64,000 bases of DNA from Phlegmacium glaucopus (Eukaryota; Basidiomycota; Agaricomycetes; Agaricales; Cortinariaceae). The stretch is taken from contig MU129989.1 of NCBI GenBank assembly GCA_015039465.1, positions 131,424-195,423 of the forward strand, in the 5' to 3' direction. Each line of letters starts with the position of its first letter. Within the stretch, counting starts at the first letter, position 1. Position numbers and translations under genes: made by a program. A model generated the notes under the pieces. It had not been told where the DNA came from. It did not search any database and saw only the letters and a program-made list of their open reading frames with translations. Below, in pieces: positions 32,400 to 45,468 of the stretch.

Positions 32400-35300
32400 A
32401 TCAGGATATGGAGTTGAAGATAGAACAAATTAACAAGTGTCTGCGACCATCAGTGGCCAGATAAATCGTTCACGTGCTTAGGATAAGTCAAACGGATATC
32501 AGTCGTATCGCAGAACTTGAGTATAAGCAGCAATTCAAAATAAGTAGAAGGGCGTGTAACTAAACTCCTCGAAGTTGTATTTCTCCAAATGACCTTGTTC
32601 CTTTTCTTCAGACGACGTTCAGGACCCAAGGGGGAACCGGCATGGACTTAGCCGATGACGGAGTTTTAATACTTATCTCGATGTCATTCTGTCACTGGTC
32701 ACATTCATCTTCGATCTTCTCTGCACTGGCCACTTGCTGGCCACAAAACTATCCATTGTGTTCTGGACGCTTATGCGAAATTTATCCAGTCTCTAGTTAT
32801 ATTTTTACGTGAAATTGTTTACAATCATCGGAGTTGGGCCTTGGCTGAATCGAACACCCCCGCGGTCATTGTCTATCCTGATTGTCGACAGTGGCTTACA
32901 AGACCCTCGGGCTCTCGAGCCTTCCTCTTTTCAAACCTCTGACGCCTACCTCTAAGGCTGAATAACACCTCGGACTGTGCAAGGACCGTTAACCCGGTTT
33001 GCGGCCACGATCGACGTCATATCCACTGCAGAGGGCGTCCACTTCTTTGACAGATCACGCTTCCGATACGTATGTATATCATAACTGCTTTCAGTTCGTC
33101 GTCGTATCTGCACACGCGAATCTACTCTGAGTCTTCCTTTTGTTATGGCCCTTCACTGCATAGGTGCCTAATCTCAGAGTGCCTACATGCTCGTCTGTCG
33201 CGTCACCCACTAGCGGAGAAAAGATAAGCTCGGACCCACTAGAAGACCGCAGAGCCTTTTTGTCGTGTCAACCTCATGTTGAGAGATTTCTTTCCGTCAC
33301 TCAGGCAATCCGGAAATAACAAGGACCCGCCGAGCTCATCGTCCCTCGAAACATCCCTTTTTTGGCACTGGCAGAGAAGGCGAAATTGTTTTCGACGTCA
33401 CGTGCAGAAGCAGCGAGAATCGACCCAAACTCAAGTTTTTATATGGATATAATGCGTTCGAGCAAAACTGGCAATCTACTCAACCTTATCCCGGATCTTC
33501 TCACTTGGGTCACATGATGATATATGTATGCTATTCCGACACTACAATTCTTTGTTGGAGATTCTAAATTTGTATCAATGCAGTATATTCTTATAGCAAC
33601 CACCGACATCTTCACGTTCGCGACCATCGGGAAGCGCTGCTTTCAGTGTGCTGTACTCACACAAATTGAATTGATAACGATTCACCCGCGGTTTTTTCGC
33701 CGTTCCTGATGTGCCTGGTTTGGTGTTTGTTGGTAGTTCGCGGCACGTTAATTCTCCTGCGCAGTTGATGAAATGTTATTGATAAAATAGTATACTTGCC
33801 AGGGCTGGCATGCGCACGCCTATAAATCTCACCAAATTGACATCGATGTCGACTGCGCCGAACTTCCTTGACGACCTTTCGAGCTCTGTATATTTTCAGC
33901 AAGAACCTGTCAGGGGCTTGGTCTCCTGACGCCTAATCCTTTGAATTTAGCTCACTATTCTGATGCTCCTGCTTAACCCCGGCCTTGAAGATGATCCAGA
34001 GGTGTGGGTTCTTCGTCTTTAGCCTGCCGACCATTATTAGGGGGATCGTTCCTCAGATTCCAGAGCGGAATTTGTCGGTGTCATCTGGGTGTCATCAGTG
34101 TATTATTTATATATCTATCCCCTTAATATAGGCGTGGAGCTGGAAATTCCAGTAAGAACAGGTAAGAACGTAGATAGGAAAATCCCATGAGGCTTGGGGA
34201 TTCCCCAGTTCAGATTGAGCCTGTGTGATACTAGGTGATACTGGCAAGGGGGACTTGGTGGCTTGTAATACTCGGAAGACTTCTCCTAAAATCAAAAACA
34301 CCAGCACTGTTAACTATCTCTCCGTTTTATCTCTGCCCTCCTGAAAACGCCGGCTCCTCACTGACTACATTGTGCTCACCTAAATCCCGTTGATCGCATG
34401 CCGCGAGGGCGCACATCGTTTAATCTCCAATCACCTAGATATTACGACGGGCGCTTCTTGTGGCCTCGTGATACTATCTCTCTAGTTATCTAGTGTTTTA
34501 CTACACAATTCGTACATAAATGATCATGAATAAAATGCTGGCTGATTCACAGGACTCTGTGTATTGTAAAATTTGGATCAAAATTCGCTGTTGCGGGGAT
34601 GTTGAAAAGCAAATGTGTCGTAGTTGGTATACAGTAACAATATAAAGTTGTTATGTAGAATGTAGTAAGCATCATCGGGCCCAGGTGTCATCAGGTCTCC
34701 GCCTCACGGGGTCATGAGACTTTGCATTTTACGTTCCTTTGAAATTTCACGCGGGAATAAATAAATCGTCATTGTGGGTACACGGCACTACACGGATCAA
34801 TATGGGGGCTGTAATTCAAAATCACCGCGATAAGTTGCCGTTTCTCCCCTTTTTATTTAAATAAACAGGCTCAGGCGCTAGCTTTGGGGAACGGGTTCTA
34901 GATCTGGACTTGCTCATGGTTAATATATAGTTTACAGAAACGAGTTTTTTTTTAAGCTATATGATAATATACTTAGCTCTGAACCGCGGCATAAATGTGG
35001 ATGATGACCCCATCGATCAAGATAGTGATTCATGTACATAAGCTTAGCTCGGGAACTGCTAAACTCTGTGATAAATGAGTCTCATGGCCCATGCCGTTTC
35101 ATGGCCTGACCGTAATGGCCACAGGGGACCCCGGATAACAGGCGGGGAGGCCTTATCTCGAAATCGGGTTTCTTGTCCAGACATGTTTTGGTACTACAAT
35201 GGATAGTTTATGCCCGGATCCCTCCCTGGCCGTCCCCCAAAAATGTCCGGATTTGGTATTTGGGGCCTGGGCTGGTTTGGGCTTGAATTTTTTTTCGGAT

Positions 35301-37404
35301 GAGTGGATCTAGCATCTGGGTGCCCTTTGGGGTGCAAGGAAAATAGTGAAAAAAAGCTCAAAGCTCCAATCTCTATTATATAATGAGAATAGAGACAGCG
35401 AAATCGCTCCTCGTCGTCAACGTCGTTCAACGTTCAACATTGATTCCATTAATTTCACTTCGCTACGCTTCTTGAGCAAGCCTTTGAAGCATTCTAGGCT
35501 TTCTGCAGTCAGCTCAATTCCAGATCGAATTCAATCATTCGCCCAAATCCATTCTTTGGTCCGGAAACGGATCAGAGGTCTTACACAGGTATACCGATAG
35601 ATTAATGATATTGATGATCAAATATGTGATATATGACTTCAGAACAGGGGAGGGCAGCTGATGACCTCTGATTTCCGTTATCTTAGGATCGAGGCGCTAG
35701 TCTCGAATGCGAATTTCGAGGTGATAGATACCACCTGACCTTCAAGTTGGAAGGCCCGCCTATGATGGATTTGTCTAGTCCTGTAGTCCTGTCTCTTGGC
35801 CTTTTCCCTAAAATAGAGAGGTGATCCAGGCCCCAGGAGGCCCCAGGGTTTGCCACACAAAGGTTCGACGGCCACCGCTGGACCGTGACCGAGGCACCTA
35901 CCTAATAAGTATCGAAGAACGGTTGTAATTTGAAATAGATCGAGTCCTTTGAACAATTTGAAAATGAAATGAAATGGATTACATTGGATTACTTCGTGAT
36001 CAAGTTTTACTCAAAAGATTTCCAATTTGAATTCGAAATTTCCGGAAAAGATTATAAATATTCATTTCAAAAGGAATGCCCCGGCCTCCCAAAAGTTTGC
36101 ATTTCATTGCTCGGTCTCCTAGGTACGGATAGCCGATTCCTAGATGATCATGAGGTAATTATGCCTTGGAAATAAAGTAACAACTCCAATCTTCCATTCA
36201 GCAAGCCGTTCGCAAACCTGAATTTCGAGAGGTATACTCTCGACCTGCAGCCGAAACCGCAATCAGTTCCGTAGTCCGGAGGGAATTGCTCCAAAGCAGG
36301 AAATAACTTTCGCCGGGCGTGCCCTGGCCTCCATGTGTCTCCTCCGACTCTCGGAGGGAGTGATGACCCGAAAGGACCGATCATGATCAATTCACCTGAT
36401 CGCGCCATATATAGTCAGGGTCCTTATGTAATCAAGCTCTGAATAAGTATAACAAATATGTAAACATAACGACCTGATGAATGGATGGTTTGACACGATG
36501 TTGACAAATGACAATTGATAATTTAGTTGAATGTTTTTCGACATGACGTTATATTATAAATGGAGTATCTACTAATGGTTTAAAAATAATTGAACTTGAC
36601 CTTAGAAAGTAAGACCAAGGGCCAAGGTAATCAAGCTAGTTGGAGGCTCTGGAATTGGTTTAGGGTTGGTTTAGGGTTTTCCGGCAGTAAAATGTCCTCT
36701 CATTTACCGTTAGATTTTTTTTTACCCCCAAGTCGATTGAGAGTTTGATTCCCTGGATGTCGTGTTGCAGCATGTGGTTTGTTCCCCCCCATTCGGATTA
36801 GACGGAACGGGATTATTAGGTTTTCTCCACAAAGAGTTTGGAGCTCAATGTAATCAGGACCCGGTTAAACTCCCCTCAGCCATGAAAGAGAGATAATGAG
36901 CTAACAGATTTTATTGTGGTGGAGATGAGAATAAATAATATATGTCGAGAGTGAAACTGCTACAGGCAGACCAAAGAATAAAGTCAAGTGATTATCAAAA
37001 AAGAGCAGGCAAGTTATGAGTAACATGGGAGAAAGGGGGAGAGGTTACAAGAAAGAGCATGGATTGTGACTATACTATATATGGTATCATCATAGGTATG
37101 CGTAAGAGTCAATGGAGGCGAATCGATACAAGTAAGCATGCAAGAAAAAAAAATTTGAACATGAGGAAGACGTGAGGATGACAAGAAAGAAAAAAAAGGC
37201 TATGTTTAAAGCTGCAGGTAGATAGATAGATCGAAGCAAAAAGATTATCTGATGGGAAACTGCGACATACATTGGACCGGAAAGAGCTGGCCAAATTTTT
37301 TTTTGATAGGTCATCTGGTTTCGAATCATGGGGTTGCTTTATCTGAGTAGATTAGGGATGATGGGGGGTAAAGGAAGTGTGATTGGTCATGATGATGGTT
37401 GATT
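32400..37404. other. Long stretch without a supported gene
   Basis: A possible start at about 33271 on the + strand (MLRDFFPSLRQSGNNKDPP, then SSLETSLFWHWQRRR) runs about 60 codons to a stop near 33450 and is unrecognised. An open + frame at 35346-35600 (SINFTSLRFLSKPLKHSR) and fragments at 33524-33902 and 36148-36408 lack family features. AT-rich and purine-rich tracts fill 36440-37100. Promoter or small-RNA content cannot be judged by eye. Confidence 0.4.
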
Positions 37405-38292
37405 CTATGTTCTAACGATAACACGCCTTGTGTGTTTCCCTGCTCGTCTTCGCTCTGCGTATGGCATAGGTCTTCTCCAAGCCTCATCGGGATCATATTC
37501 TTCAGTCGTGTATTCGGGTTTAGAGCTTGGGGGAATGGTATCTTCTGGTGGCGTTCGTAGACCTGAAGTTGTTTGATGAAGAACTGGTGGATGGAGATTG
37601 GGTGGGAGCTGATTGGACGTTGGAGTATGTGAAGAATGAGGAAACACTGGCGTAGGGTTGACGGGAACAGACACTCTAGGAGCTGGTCTGGTCGCGGGAT
37701 GGGGGTAGAGAAGGGGCGCAGACGACGACTGCACGGGAGAATGATGAGGCGCAGCGGTAGAAGGCGAGGGGCCTGGACCGGGGCCGTTTAAGGGCCACGG
37801 TCGAGAAGCAGGTCTTGGTTTGACCACCTCAGGCTCACCCCCATGAGGAAAATCGACTTCAACTCTGACGCGAACTATTTCCTTGCCAGCCTGGGCGAAG
37901 AAAGCGCGCTCTTGACGTTTGAAAAAGTCACTAGTAGGACCTGGACGCATTTCGAAATTGTCTGGTGGCGCAGGAGGAAACATAGCCATCAAATCATGAC
38001 CTGTTGGAGGAGCAGGGTATTTGCGTGGTGGCATATCAGGTGTGTGGCTCAGGTCAAGTTCTGACAAGCACATTAGAAACATAAGCAACAGCAAATGGAT
38101 TAATTTACCTCGCAAACTACTTGGAGACAAGGGTCGACGGCGAACAAGAGGCGCCGCTGGCGCTGGAGATGGACGGAGAGCATTTGGTTGCTTATAATGA
38201 GGACTATGGTCACCCGGGGGCGTTGTGGAAGCTGTGGGAGATGGTGATGGAGATATGTCTGATACAGGACGAAGATGGTAAGTAGTAGACAT
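37405..38292 (-). CDS. Proline-rich conserved hypothetical protein
   Basis: ATG 38290-38292 opens MSTTYHLRPVSDISPSPSP. A 48-nt in-frame intron (38061-38108, GTAAATTA...GTCAG) is likely, because without it the frame would gain an odd hydrophobic run (LIHLLLLMFLMCLSEL). The most conserved-looking segment is PPRKYPAPPTGHDLMAMFPP, PGPTSDFFKRQERAFFAQAG and KEIVRVRVEVDFPHGGEPEV. The remainder is disordered and Pro/Ser-rich, ending in a basic tail (AERRRAGKHTRRVIVRT). I associate this type with Agaricomycete hypothetical proteins. No enzyme motif, signal peptide or membrane segment is seen. Low-complexity composition makes function unpredictable. Confidence 0.7.
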   Translation of the reverse strand: MSTTYHLRPVSDISPSPSPTASTTPPGDHSPHYKQPNALRPSPAPAAPLVRRRPLSPSSLRGKLIHLLLLMFLMCLSELDLSHTPDMPPRKYPAPPTGHDLMAMFPPAPPDNFEMRPGPTSDFFKRQERAFFAQAGKEIVRVRVEVDFPHGGEPEVVKPRPASRPWPLNGPGPGPSPSTAAPHHSPVQSSSAPLLYPHPATRPAPRVSVPVNPTPVFPHSSHTPTSNQLPPNLHPPVLHQTTSGLRTPPEDTIPPSSKPEYTTEEYDPDEAWRRPMPYAERRRAGKHTRRVIVRT

Positions 38293-39140
38293 GGGGGCAG
38301 GAACAGAAACTCGGGAAAGTGAATAATTGGGCAGTTATATAAGAAACGGCATTTGGATTCGAAGATTTGGTTGCAATCGGAAAGAGATCGAAAACCCCGG
38401 TTCACCGGTTCGGTTGTTTTATAGCAATCAGTGACCCAGTTCGGACGTCCTTCACAACGGGATTCAAGTCAGGGTTCTATTTGTACAAATGTCCCGCATG
38501 CTTCATATATTCAGATCTTGACAGAAACCGCTCAGATGGGAACTATCATATTAAGGAAGTATCACCATGAAGCAAGTATACCAGAACAGAAAGCATCCCA
38601 TATACGTGCGTACCACTCATATATGCATTACGGCGGAGATGTTCAATCGATAACAGACGGCGAAATCGCTTGACACCAAGGTCCGGGGCGATTTCACCGG
38701 ACGGAGCCCAGTGGATCGAAAATTAGGCACTGAAGCTCATATGCATATGCAACAACTGTCAATGTCAATGAAAAAAAGAACTTGTGTGTGTGTGTAGTAC
38801 TTTACAAATCTTTGACGAACTCTAGCGGTGCCCAAAAGGATTGAATTCTAATTCCAAAGGCTATGCTTGTCAGAGCTTCGATTTTAAATTAACCTTGCTC
38901 TCCAAATTCATGTACAGTTCACTTGCAAGTTACCCACCATCAAGAAAACTATAGAGTATACTATTGCCCCCTAGCCCTTTACTTGTAAAGCAGAGCCAAG
39001 GGAGCTGCGCTAGATGTCGACTCCAGACGATGTCTGACCTTGGGATCCATTCTATCCTTTTCATGCCAATTCGGATCATATCAATCACCAAATCGATGCT
39101 CTACAATAGAGGATTGCAATGTGGTCCTTACCTTATCCTG
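38293..39140. other. Intergenic, no gene seen
   Basis: Short open frames only. A (TG)n tract occurs at about 38785-38796. No recognisable product or RNA gene. Confidence 0.4.
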
Positions 39141-39684
39141 TTATCTATAGAAACCGTGAGTGATCATGATCAAACAGATTATCATGTCGGGCTCTTTTTT
39201 CATGCCTGCAACCACTATAGACAGATGGGGATCAACTGCGACACCGTTAGGCAACATGGTTAGTTCATAATGTATTGATTCTGACCCATTTATTATACTA
39301 ACAACCTGAGAATTTCTCTGCAAGATCCCCCGCACTTTACGGGCGCGTCTCACACAGCCTCTTTCCTGCATCCTCTGAGGAACGCGACCAGCATCCCTTA
39401 TCGCAATACTTTATTGCGCCATCCTCCACCGAGCACCCTGGACAGTGGAAATTGAATTCTATCTTCACATAAAGAGACTTAGAACGGCGGAGGAAATCCC
39501 CTTCATCGACGACATGGGCACAATGTGTCGTTCTAGGATTCTTACTAAAAACAGTTCTTTTTCCGGGTGTTGTAGTGGACATCTTTTCAAAATGCCGGAC
39601 TCTTTGTTGTTGGGCTTCTTGCTTCAAAAGTTGCCAACCGCTTCTTGACAATCCGGATTTCCTCACGGTTCGTCGCGCCACCAT
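39141..39684 (-). CDS. Unrecognised small Cys-containing protein, tentative
   Basis: From ATG 39684 on the - strand the frame reads MVARRTVRKSGLSRSGWQLL, KQEAQQQRVRHFEKMSTTT, KRTVFSKNPRTTHCAHVVD, then FHCPGCSVEDGAIKYCDKGC, whose four cysteines could bind zinc. A possible second exon (RGILQRNSQ, YELTMLPNGVAVDPHLSIVV) lies at 39320-39170. I do not recognise the family and the splice joints are unclear. Confidence 0.3.
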
Positions 39685-39699
39685 CCCATCTTATTTTTG

Positions 39700-42600
39700 G
39701 TTTTCCTCCTCTATCCCTTTTTTAACTCAAACTGTTATACTCCTCCAGCGCCTTGAAATAGATATCCTAAGCTGATACTTCGAAGGCATATTCGACCGGT
39801 GGCAAAATGCAAGCTATATAATCAACAGTTTGTGTCTGCTGTCAGTCTTGACTCTTGCACGCATATTCTTTCTGGAGTCATTTATCTCATTTCTCGACTG
39901 CGGCAACTACTGTTTGGTGTAAACTGCTTCGGCTGCGCTTCATTCTACGAAGATCTTTCTCGGGAAGGTCTGACGCGGAGCCTTTGCACTATGACACACA
40001 ATAAATAGACATCAGAGAAGCATGCTCACCCGACTTCTCATGGGACCATGCCTACTATCCCTTCTGCTAGAAGAATGACAGCCAAGTTGAAAATTTCTAT
40101 GTTTATATAACACGGTCCGTCAACTTCTTCTGAATGCGTGTGATAAAATCGCGACTTACCGAAAGTTGTTTTCTTCCTTCTCCTCCTTGGCGGAGCCTGG
40201 GGTTGGTGTTACTCTAAAGAGTCTGGGTTCCTTTCTCCTTCTTTTAGGCAAGGAATTGCTGCGCCATTCACAAACTCCAAGTTATGCCCTCACGCTGTCA
40301 GAATCCATATTTACAGAAGTTAGTCTTCATAACAATTCGACTGAAAATCGCAGAAGAGCAATCAACCTTCTGGTCTTCGTTCTTACACACAAGAACCTTT
40401 ATTTCGCTGATTGAACTGATTTTCCGGTAGCTATGTTGCTTTCGTCAAGAACTATCTTCCCGCGATCGAGGATCAAGTGTCCTGTTCCAATCCATCCCCA
40501 TTTTTTCCCTGGGAGATATAGAGGCGTTCGATATACCTACCCCAGTTGACCATCCTGCTATCGAAATTGGAACTGAGGTAATGACTGCCTTTCACTCTAT
40601 TGGTGATGCTACGAGCCTTCAGGATATCGGATAAGTTTCGCCGTTCCCGGGTTTCTCTGGCTAGCTTCCATCCTGCGAACTTGTCAAGATGTTGATCAAT
40701 GTCTGACAAATGTCTGATAGCGTTGTCGTAATTAAAAAGGTATTTCAAACAAAAAAAAGATATTTAATATCCGATCTTAAATTTTGTCATTTTGTCATGT
40801 TATATGCATGAGGCGTTCATGTCCTCACTTCTAGTAAAGATCCGAAGCAGCTTTGTCTGTCCGGCTTTCAGAAAAAATCTTTGTCTCTCTCACCCAGGGT
40901 CCAATTATGCTGTCACCTAAGGTTTTATCTCTCAAATGAAATGAAAAAAGAAATCAAATTTGCTCATTTACCCTATGAAGGAATGAGCACTTACTAATTC
41001 AAGTATCTGATTATCACGAAGGACGGAACAAACACTTACGAACGACTTTGAGCAGATTGAAAAAGCATCGCCTTGCTCACCGTCTTGGCCGGATTCTGGA
41101 TGAAAATAAGTTCTTCAAACCTAGCAGCCACCATCAGAAAGTTGTTGGCTCATTTCATCTTTTCATACTTGCCACAGTCGCCGATCATTTTCACTTATGA
41201 ATGAAAGGTCAATCTCAACAGTTATGAGTTATTAACTGACGACATCGGAAGTTGCTATCGATCCTGACACAAGGCCTACGTACAACTAACCGTATTGTGC
41301 ATATCTGGGTGCGATCAATAGGCCCCTCTACATTAGAAAAGCGATGCTGATCTTTTTTTGCTATATTCCTTCCCCATTCATACTTCTTCCCATTTAGCTG
41401 CGTCATGTTGGTTGGCAGCTCCTCCGACTCTTTACGCGTAGTCCGGCATTGACCGTAACATTTCCTTTTGCTAAGAATACCTCGGGCTTATGACTTGAAC
41501 TGGCTGCCAAATTTACTTCCTCCGCTGGATATATGTAGTATCATGGACAGTTTGCGGAGCGCTGCGTGTATTAAATTTGAATTGAACGAGTACATTTATA
41601 TTCTCATGTCATTATTTCAAGCAAAGTCATCCCATTAACTGATACATAAATATCGTATCCATCAGAACTTAGTCATGTCAAGGCCGGATCTATCGCACAC
41701 CTTTGAAACGTTGACATGTTCTGGTTGTTACTTGTACAAGAGTAGTACTGAGAAGCATGCACGGTTTAGGCGGGATATCGGTAAAGCCAAGACTTTCAAA
41801 AAGCCGTGACATGACAGCAGTGGGCAATTCTTTTATCTGATTCTTAGATAATATGTGCTTTAGGGCGGCGGGCTTTCAACCTGGGCGCCTTTTTGCCATA
41901 TCACTTATAATCCCGGCATGGGTAGCCGTTTTTCTGTTTCTGCAGGATGTCTACCCAGGTCTACCCTTAGTGGACAGCGAGGGATATTTATATACTTTCG
42001 GTGCCTGTAGCCTGACAGGTCGCGTCAATTATTTGATAAGTAGCCAGGCAATGGCCATGCGGTCAGCGTAGGGAAGAAACACTATACCTGAACTTCAAAT
42101 AACTAAATTCATTTGAAATTTCCATCTTGAAGCTTTATTAAAAGACGCTGAAAAAAATAAAAATCTTGAGGCAGAAACGCGTTCGGGCGGGATGAAGTTC
42201 CCTTCGCCGTCCTGTGTATTTCTGCCTGTCGTTTTTGAAGCCCTCAATGTATATAGTATTCGTATAGGCGGAGCTTCGTGCTCCGTTCAAGTTCCAGGAC
42301 GGTTTCAAGAATATTTAAACCACCGTTAAACACCGGAATTTTGTGATTTCAGTGGGAAAAAACGATGAAAACTACCACGCGAGTCAAATATTTAATCTTA
42401 GTACACAGTGGTTCTCAAGGGTCATATATACATGGCAACTGCGGCGCCGGGTATAACTGCTTTGGATCAAATATCCCATGGCCACTTCACCGTACTCATG
42501 CCAACCCAATTGTTTGCTTCCCGCGAGCCAGAAGGTTTTGAGTCGAATTTCTGGGAGGCAATTATGCGGCCAGCCCTCAGGGCCAGAATTTGGAATACGC

Positions 42601-43089
42601 ACCTTGACCCTATTTCGCCAGCCTGAGGGTACCGCAAATTTCGGGGTACTACTTTTCGTAGTGGAAAATATCAAAATCACTATTATAGCACGCCGCCGCT
42701 ATGTACAATCAAGTACACATAACCTGGGAGTATTTTCAGACCATTGTTCCCAAATTTCCACTTGCATCTATGTTTTGAATTCGTTGCGATCATTATTGTT
42801 AGCCTGAAAGGTCTATGCATATTTTTGAAGAATGTACCCTGGGCCATGGCCCGTGAGGCCCGGCATCATCAAGATTACGATCAAACTATATACAAACCTG
42901 GCAGCCTGACACCCGCGTCATGCCAGTGCCCTGGTAAATTGTGCCACAGTGCCAGTACCATTCTGGACCTGTCACTTGACCTCGTTGTGCCATCAGTGAC
43001 TTAGCAACATCATCATAATTGGTTACATAATACACACTTGAAGTTGCACAAACCAAGTTGGTAATATTTCTCTTCATTTAGCCGTCACA
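39700..43089. other. Mostly non-coding; a few weak open frames
   Basis: Minus-strand frames at 40473-40748 (LDKFAGWKLARETRERRNLS, YLSSNFDSRMVNWGRYIERL) and 41215-41406 (KKYEWGRNIAKKDQHRFSN) may be pieces of one decayed gene. Overlapping frames on both strands at 42384-42680 do not allow a strand call. Nothing is recognised. Confidence 0.35.
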
Positions 43090-43963
43090 ATGTCAAGCAA
43101 ATCTCTCAGCACTGGAACACTGAGCCTTCGGTTCATGCAAAATGCCCACCGCGCGAAACAACTCAAGGAAGTTGAACTTGATCGTGCGGAAGTCAAGGAT
43201 GACGGAATGTGGGAGGTTAGCCAGGCGGTCAGAGATGCTTGGGGATTGACAAGAGACACGGATTCATCGTTAGTTTTCCCAGTTTTGCAAAATAGAGTCA
43301 GCTTATCTTTTTTTCCACAGATATAAGAATGTCCATGAATCATCGTACCTACCATTCATCTTTTCAGCGAAAAGCAGCGTTATAGATAACAGCGTCCCTG
43401 AAACTTCCCCTAAAAAGATAGCAGGGCGGCGCACGTTCAATAGCGAAGGAGAGGAGGTTTCTCAGTTGGTAAAATCTTCAGTCTCCCTTTAAGTTCGGAA
43501 GTAACTTCGGTGACAGACCTCTACAGCAGACGTACTCCCAGTTTCAAGTCCGACAGGTACTTTAACACCCTCAGGCCCCCCTGAATCATCTTCAAAACGA
43601 AAAGTACACCCTAGACCAATATCAATATCTGCTTCAGGAACATCAGGACAGCTCAAAGGTTTTGAACAGCTCCAAAAACAAAAGGATTCGAAGACGGCTA
43701 GGCAAACTATTTTTGAGAGCGGTGGCGTTGGCACCGACCTTCGAGCGCCATCTCGGAAACATGTCGTGTCCTCTACGTCAACTGCTTTCATGAAACCTGC
43801 GGGCGTTGATGACCCTAAAAACGCTTCAAGTTCTCTGCCCTTACATACTGCTGGGGATATTATTGCACGCGCCCAAGTGAAGCAAACCAAACGTGAACGG
43901 GATCCTAGTGGGGACGAGCCTAACAACTCGAAGAGAAAACTGAAGAAAAGGAGTCCTGAGTAG
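43090..43963 (+). CDS. MPP6: M-phase phosphoprotein 6 homologue (MPP6, exosome cofactor)
   Basis: MPP6 binds the nuclear RNA exosome and helps Mtr4/Rrp6 process rRNA and degrade surplus RNA. The protein begins MSSKSLSTGTLSLRFMQNAH, matching the family's N-terminal L-S-x-x-T-L-S-L-R-F-M-Q box. It continues KEVELDRAEVKDDGMWEVSQ and VRDAWGL, then after intron 1 (43270-43320) YKNVHESSYLPFIFSAKSS, another family signature. Intron 2 is 43469-43516, in phase with TSTADVLPVSSPTGT. The tail is Ser/Lys-rich with FEQLQKQKDSKTARQTIFES and a basic end (KTKRERDP...NNSKRKLKKRSPE), a likely nuclear localisation signal. Both introns are GT-AG. The stop is TAG 43961-43963. The call rests on the N-terminal box; the rest is disordered, as usual in this family. 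Confidence 0.82.
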
Positions 43964-44781
43964 AACGGTAAGCGAAGAGCTCATTTCTTATGTGGTCTAA
44001 ATAAATTCAAATTGAGGACGATAAAAAGTTTTCCAGAATATATTTTGGGTTTTTATGCTCGTGATTCAGAGACATCAGGCTTTTGTGAGAGATAGGTGTT
44101 TCCTACATATACCACTTCGCCGAGTGCGGGGACAAGTTGGAGCCGATGGCCAATTCACGGCGAGATCCGAAAGCCACAAAAATTGTAGCCAAGATCGTGG
44201 CAATGGCGTTGTCGCCGCACCTCACAGTTGTTTCAGACCGGTCATCTAAATTGATTTTATGGCATGTTATGTTTTTCTACATGGGAGCTTCCTTGATTCT
44301 TGGATGTGTTTGAGACCGTTAGTAAGCAGGTGCGGCTTGGAGCTTGATTCACTGTCTATAGATCTATAGCGGAGAATGATCATTGTCAAATCAGGAACCA
44401 CGCCACCGAAGCAGCGAAATCTTTTTCCCAACCAGTAAAATCGCTCAAACATCGCTCGAACCTTCCCAACTATGTCATAATGATTATGGCTCCCCTGAAC
44501 AATTTCTCCCACCTCGAGGGTCCGATGGTAAAGATGAGCATGCTCAATTTTCAGAAAGGTAGGAGACCTGCAACACCATCAAATGCAATTGTGGACAATA
44601 ACCATTTGACAGTCAATATCGTTTCTGAAGTTCGGGCTGAAAAAGTGGATGAACTTTTTTGATGCCATGATAAACGGGTGCTTGCAGCTTATTCGAAGCT
44701 CTTCAAAATATGAAACAGTGCCTTAACGCGTGGAGCCTCCGTCAGAGAAAAAAAGAGAGCGAAAAAAGAGGGGAAAAAAAG

Positions 44782-44812
<31 letters not shown>

Positions 44813-45468
44813 ACAAAGGCAGCGAGGCAAGAGCATAGGGCTAAAGACCTTTTTCATGGTAATGATGGTATTGAAAACAACGGCAAATAGAAAAAAAAAA
44901 AAAAAAGGTTCCAAAAAAAATGAGGTTAGACAGCCTACATGATAGCCTTACGGTAATACTCTTGACGTGAATTATTCCATTCTGCAAAGTTCTCTCGAAC
45001 GCCGTAGTACATATGGGTCAAATCAACAATAACAGATGAATCGAAGGATAAAAATTTGGGCATGCGCATTGCGCAGTACGTTGCTCGCTTTTTTTGACGG
45101 TGGGAAGGCCGTTTATCCTGCCAAGGACCGGATATCAACCGCTGGTTGTATCTGGATATCGTACCATGGCAGGTTAAGCCATGGCGCCATCTCAGGGAGA
45201 TCCAGGAAACAGCGTTATGTACTTATTATTTTAAAGCTGGTTCCACCATATATTCGGAATTAAAAGTATGGCATATATTACATGGCATCAAATAAGAGAT
45301 GAATGAGGGCGTAGTCGAAGCGTTGCTCAAGGCCGCCGAAAAGAAAAGGCCACGCAGCTGTCCTCAACATAGGAGAGGCAGCTTTACAGCGTCGACTACC
45401 ATCTCCAAGCTTCGAGGTAAGTCGGATCGGGACCAACCTCTACATGCAGCTACTTTGACCACTACCTT
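43964..45468. other. Region with one possible small - strand gene; A-rich tracts
   Basis: On the - strand 44660-44090 carries KIEHAHLYHRTLEVGEIVQG, VRAMFERFYWLGKRFRC and VRCGDNAIATILATIFVAF, which look coding but match no family I know. A pure A run of about 30 nt lies at about 44780-44811, with a second of about 16 at 44892-44907. These poly-A tracts create a false Phe-rich minus-strand frame. Confidence 0.3.

Noticed and set aside
32830..32890. Possible tRNA on the - strand (GGTGTTCGATTCAGCC looks like a T arm)
   Set aside because: No matching acceptor stem, D arm or anticodon arm could be folded around it.
44723..44914. Phe-rich minus-strand open frame
   Set aside because: Encoded by the poly-A tracts at 44780-44811 and 44892-44907.
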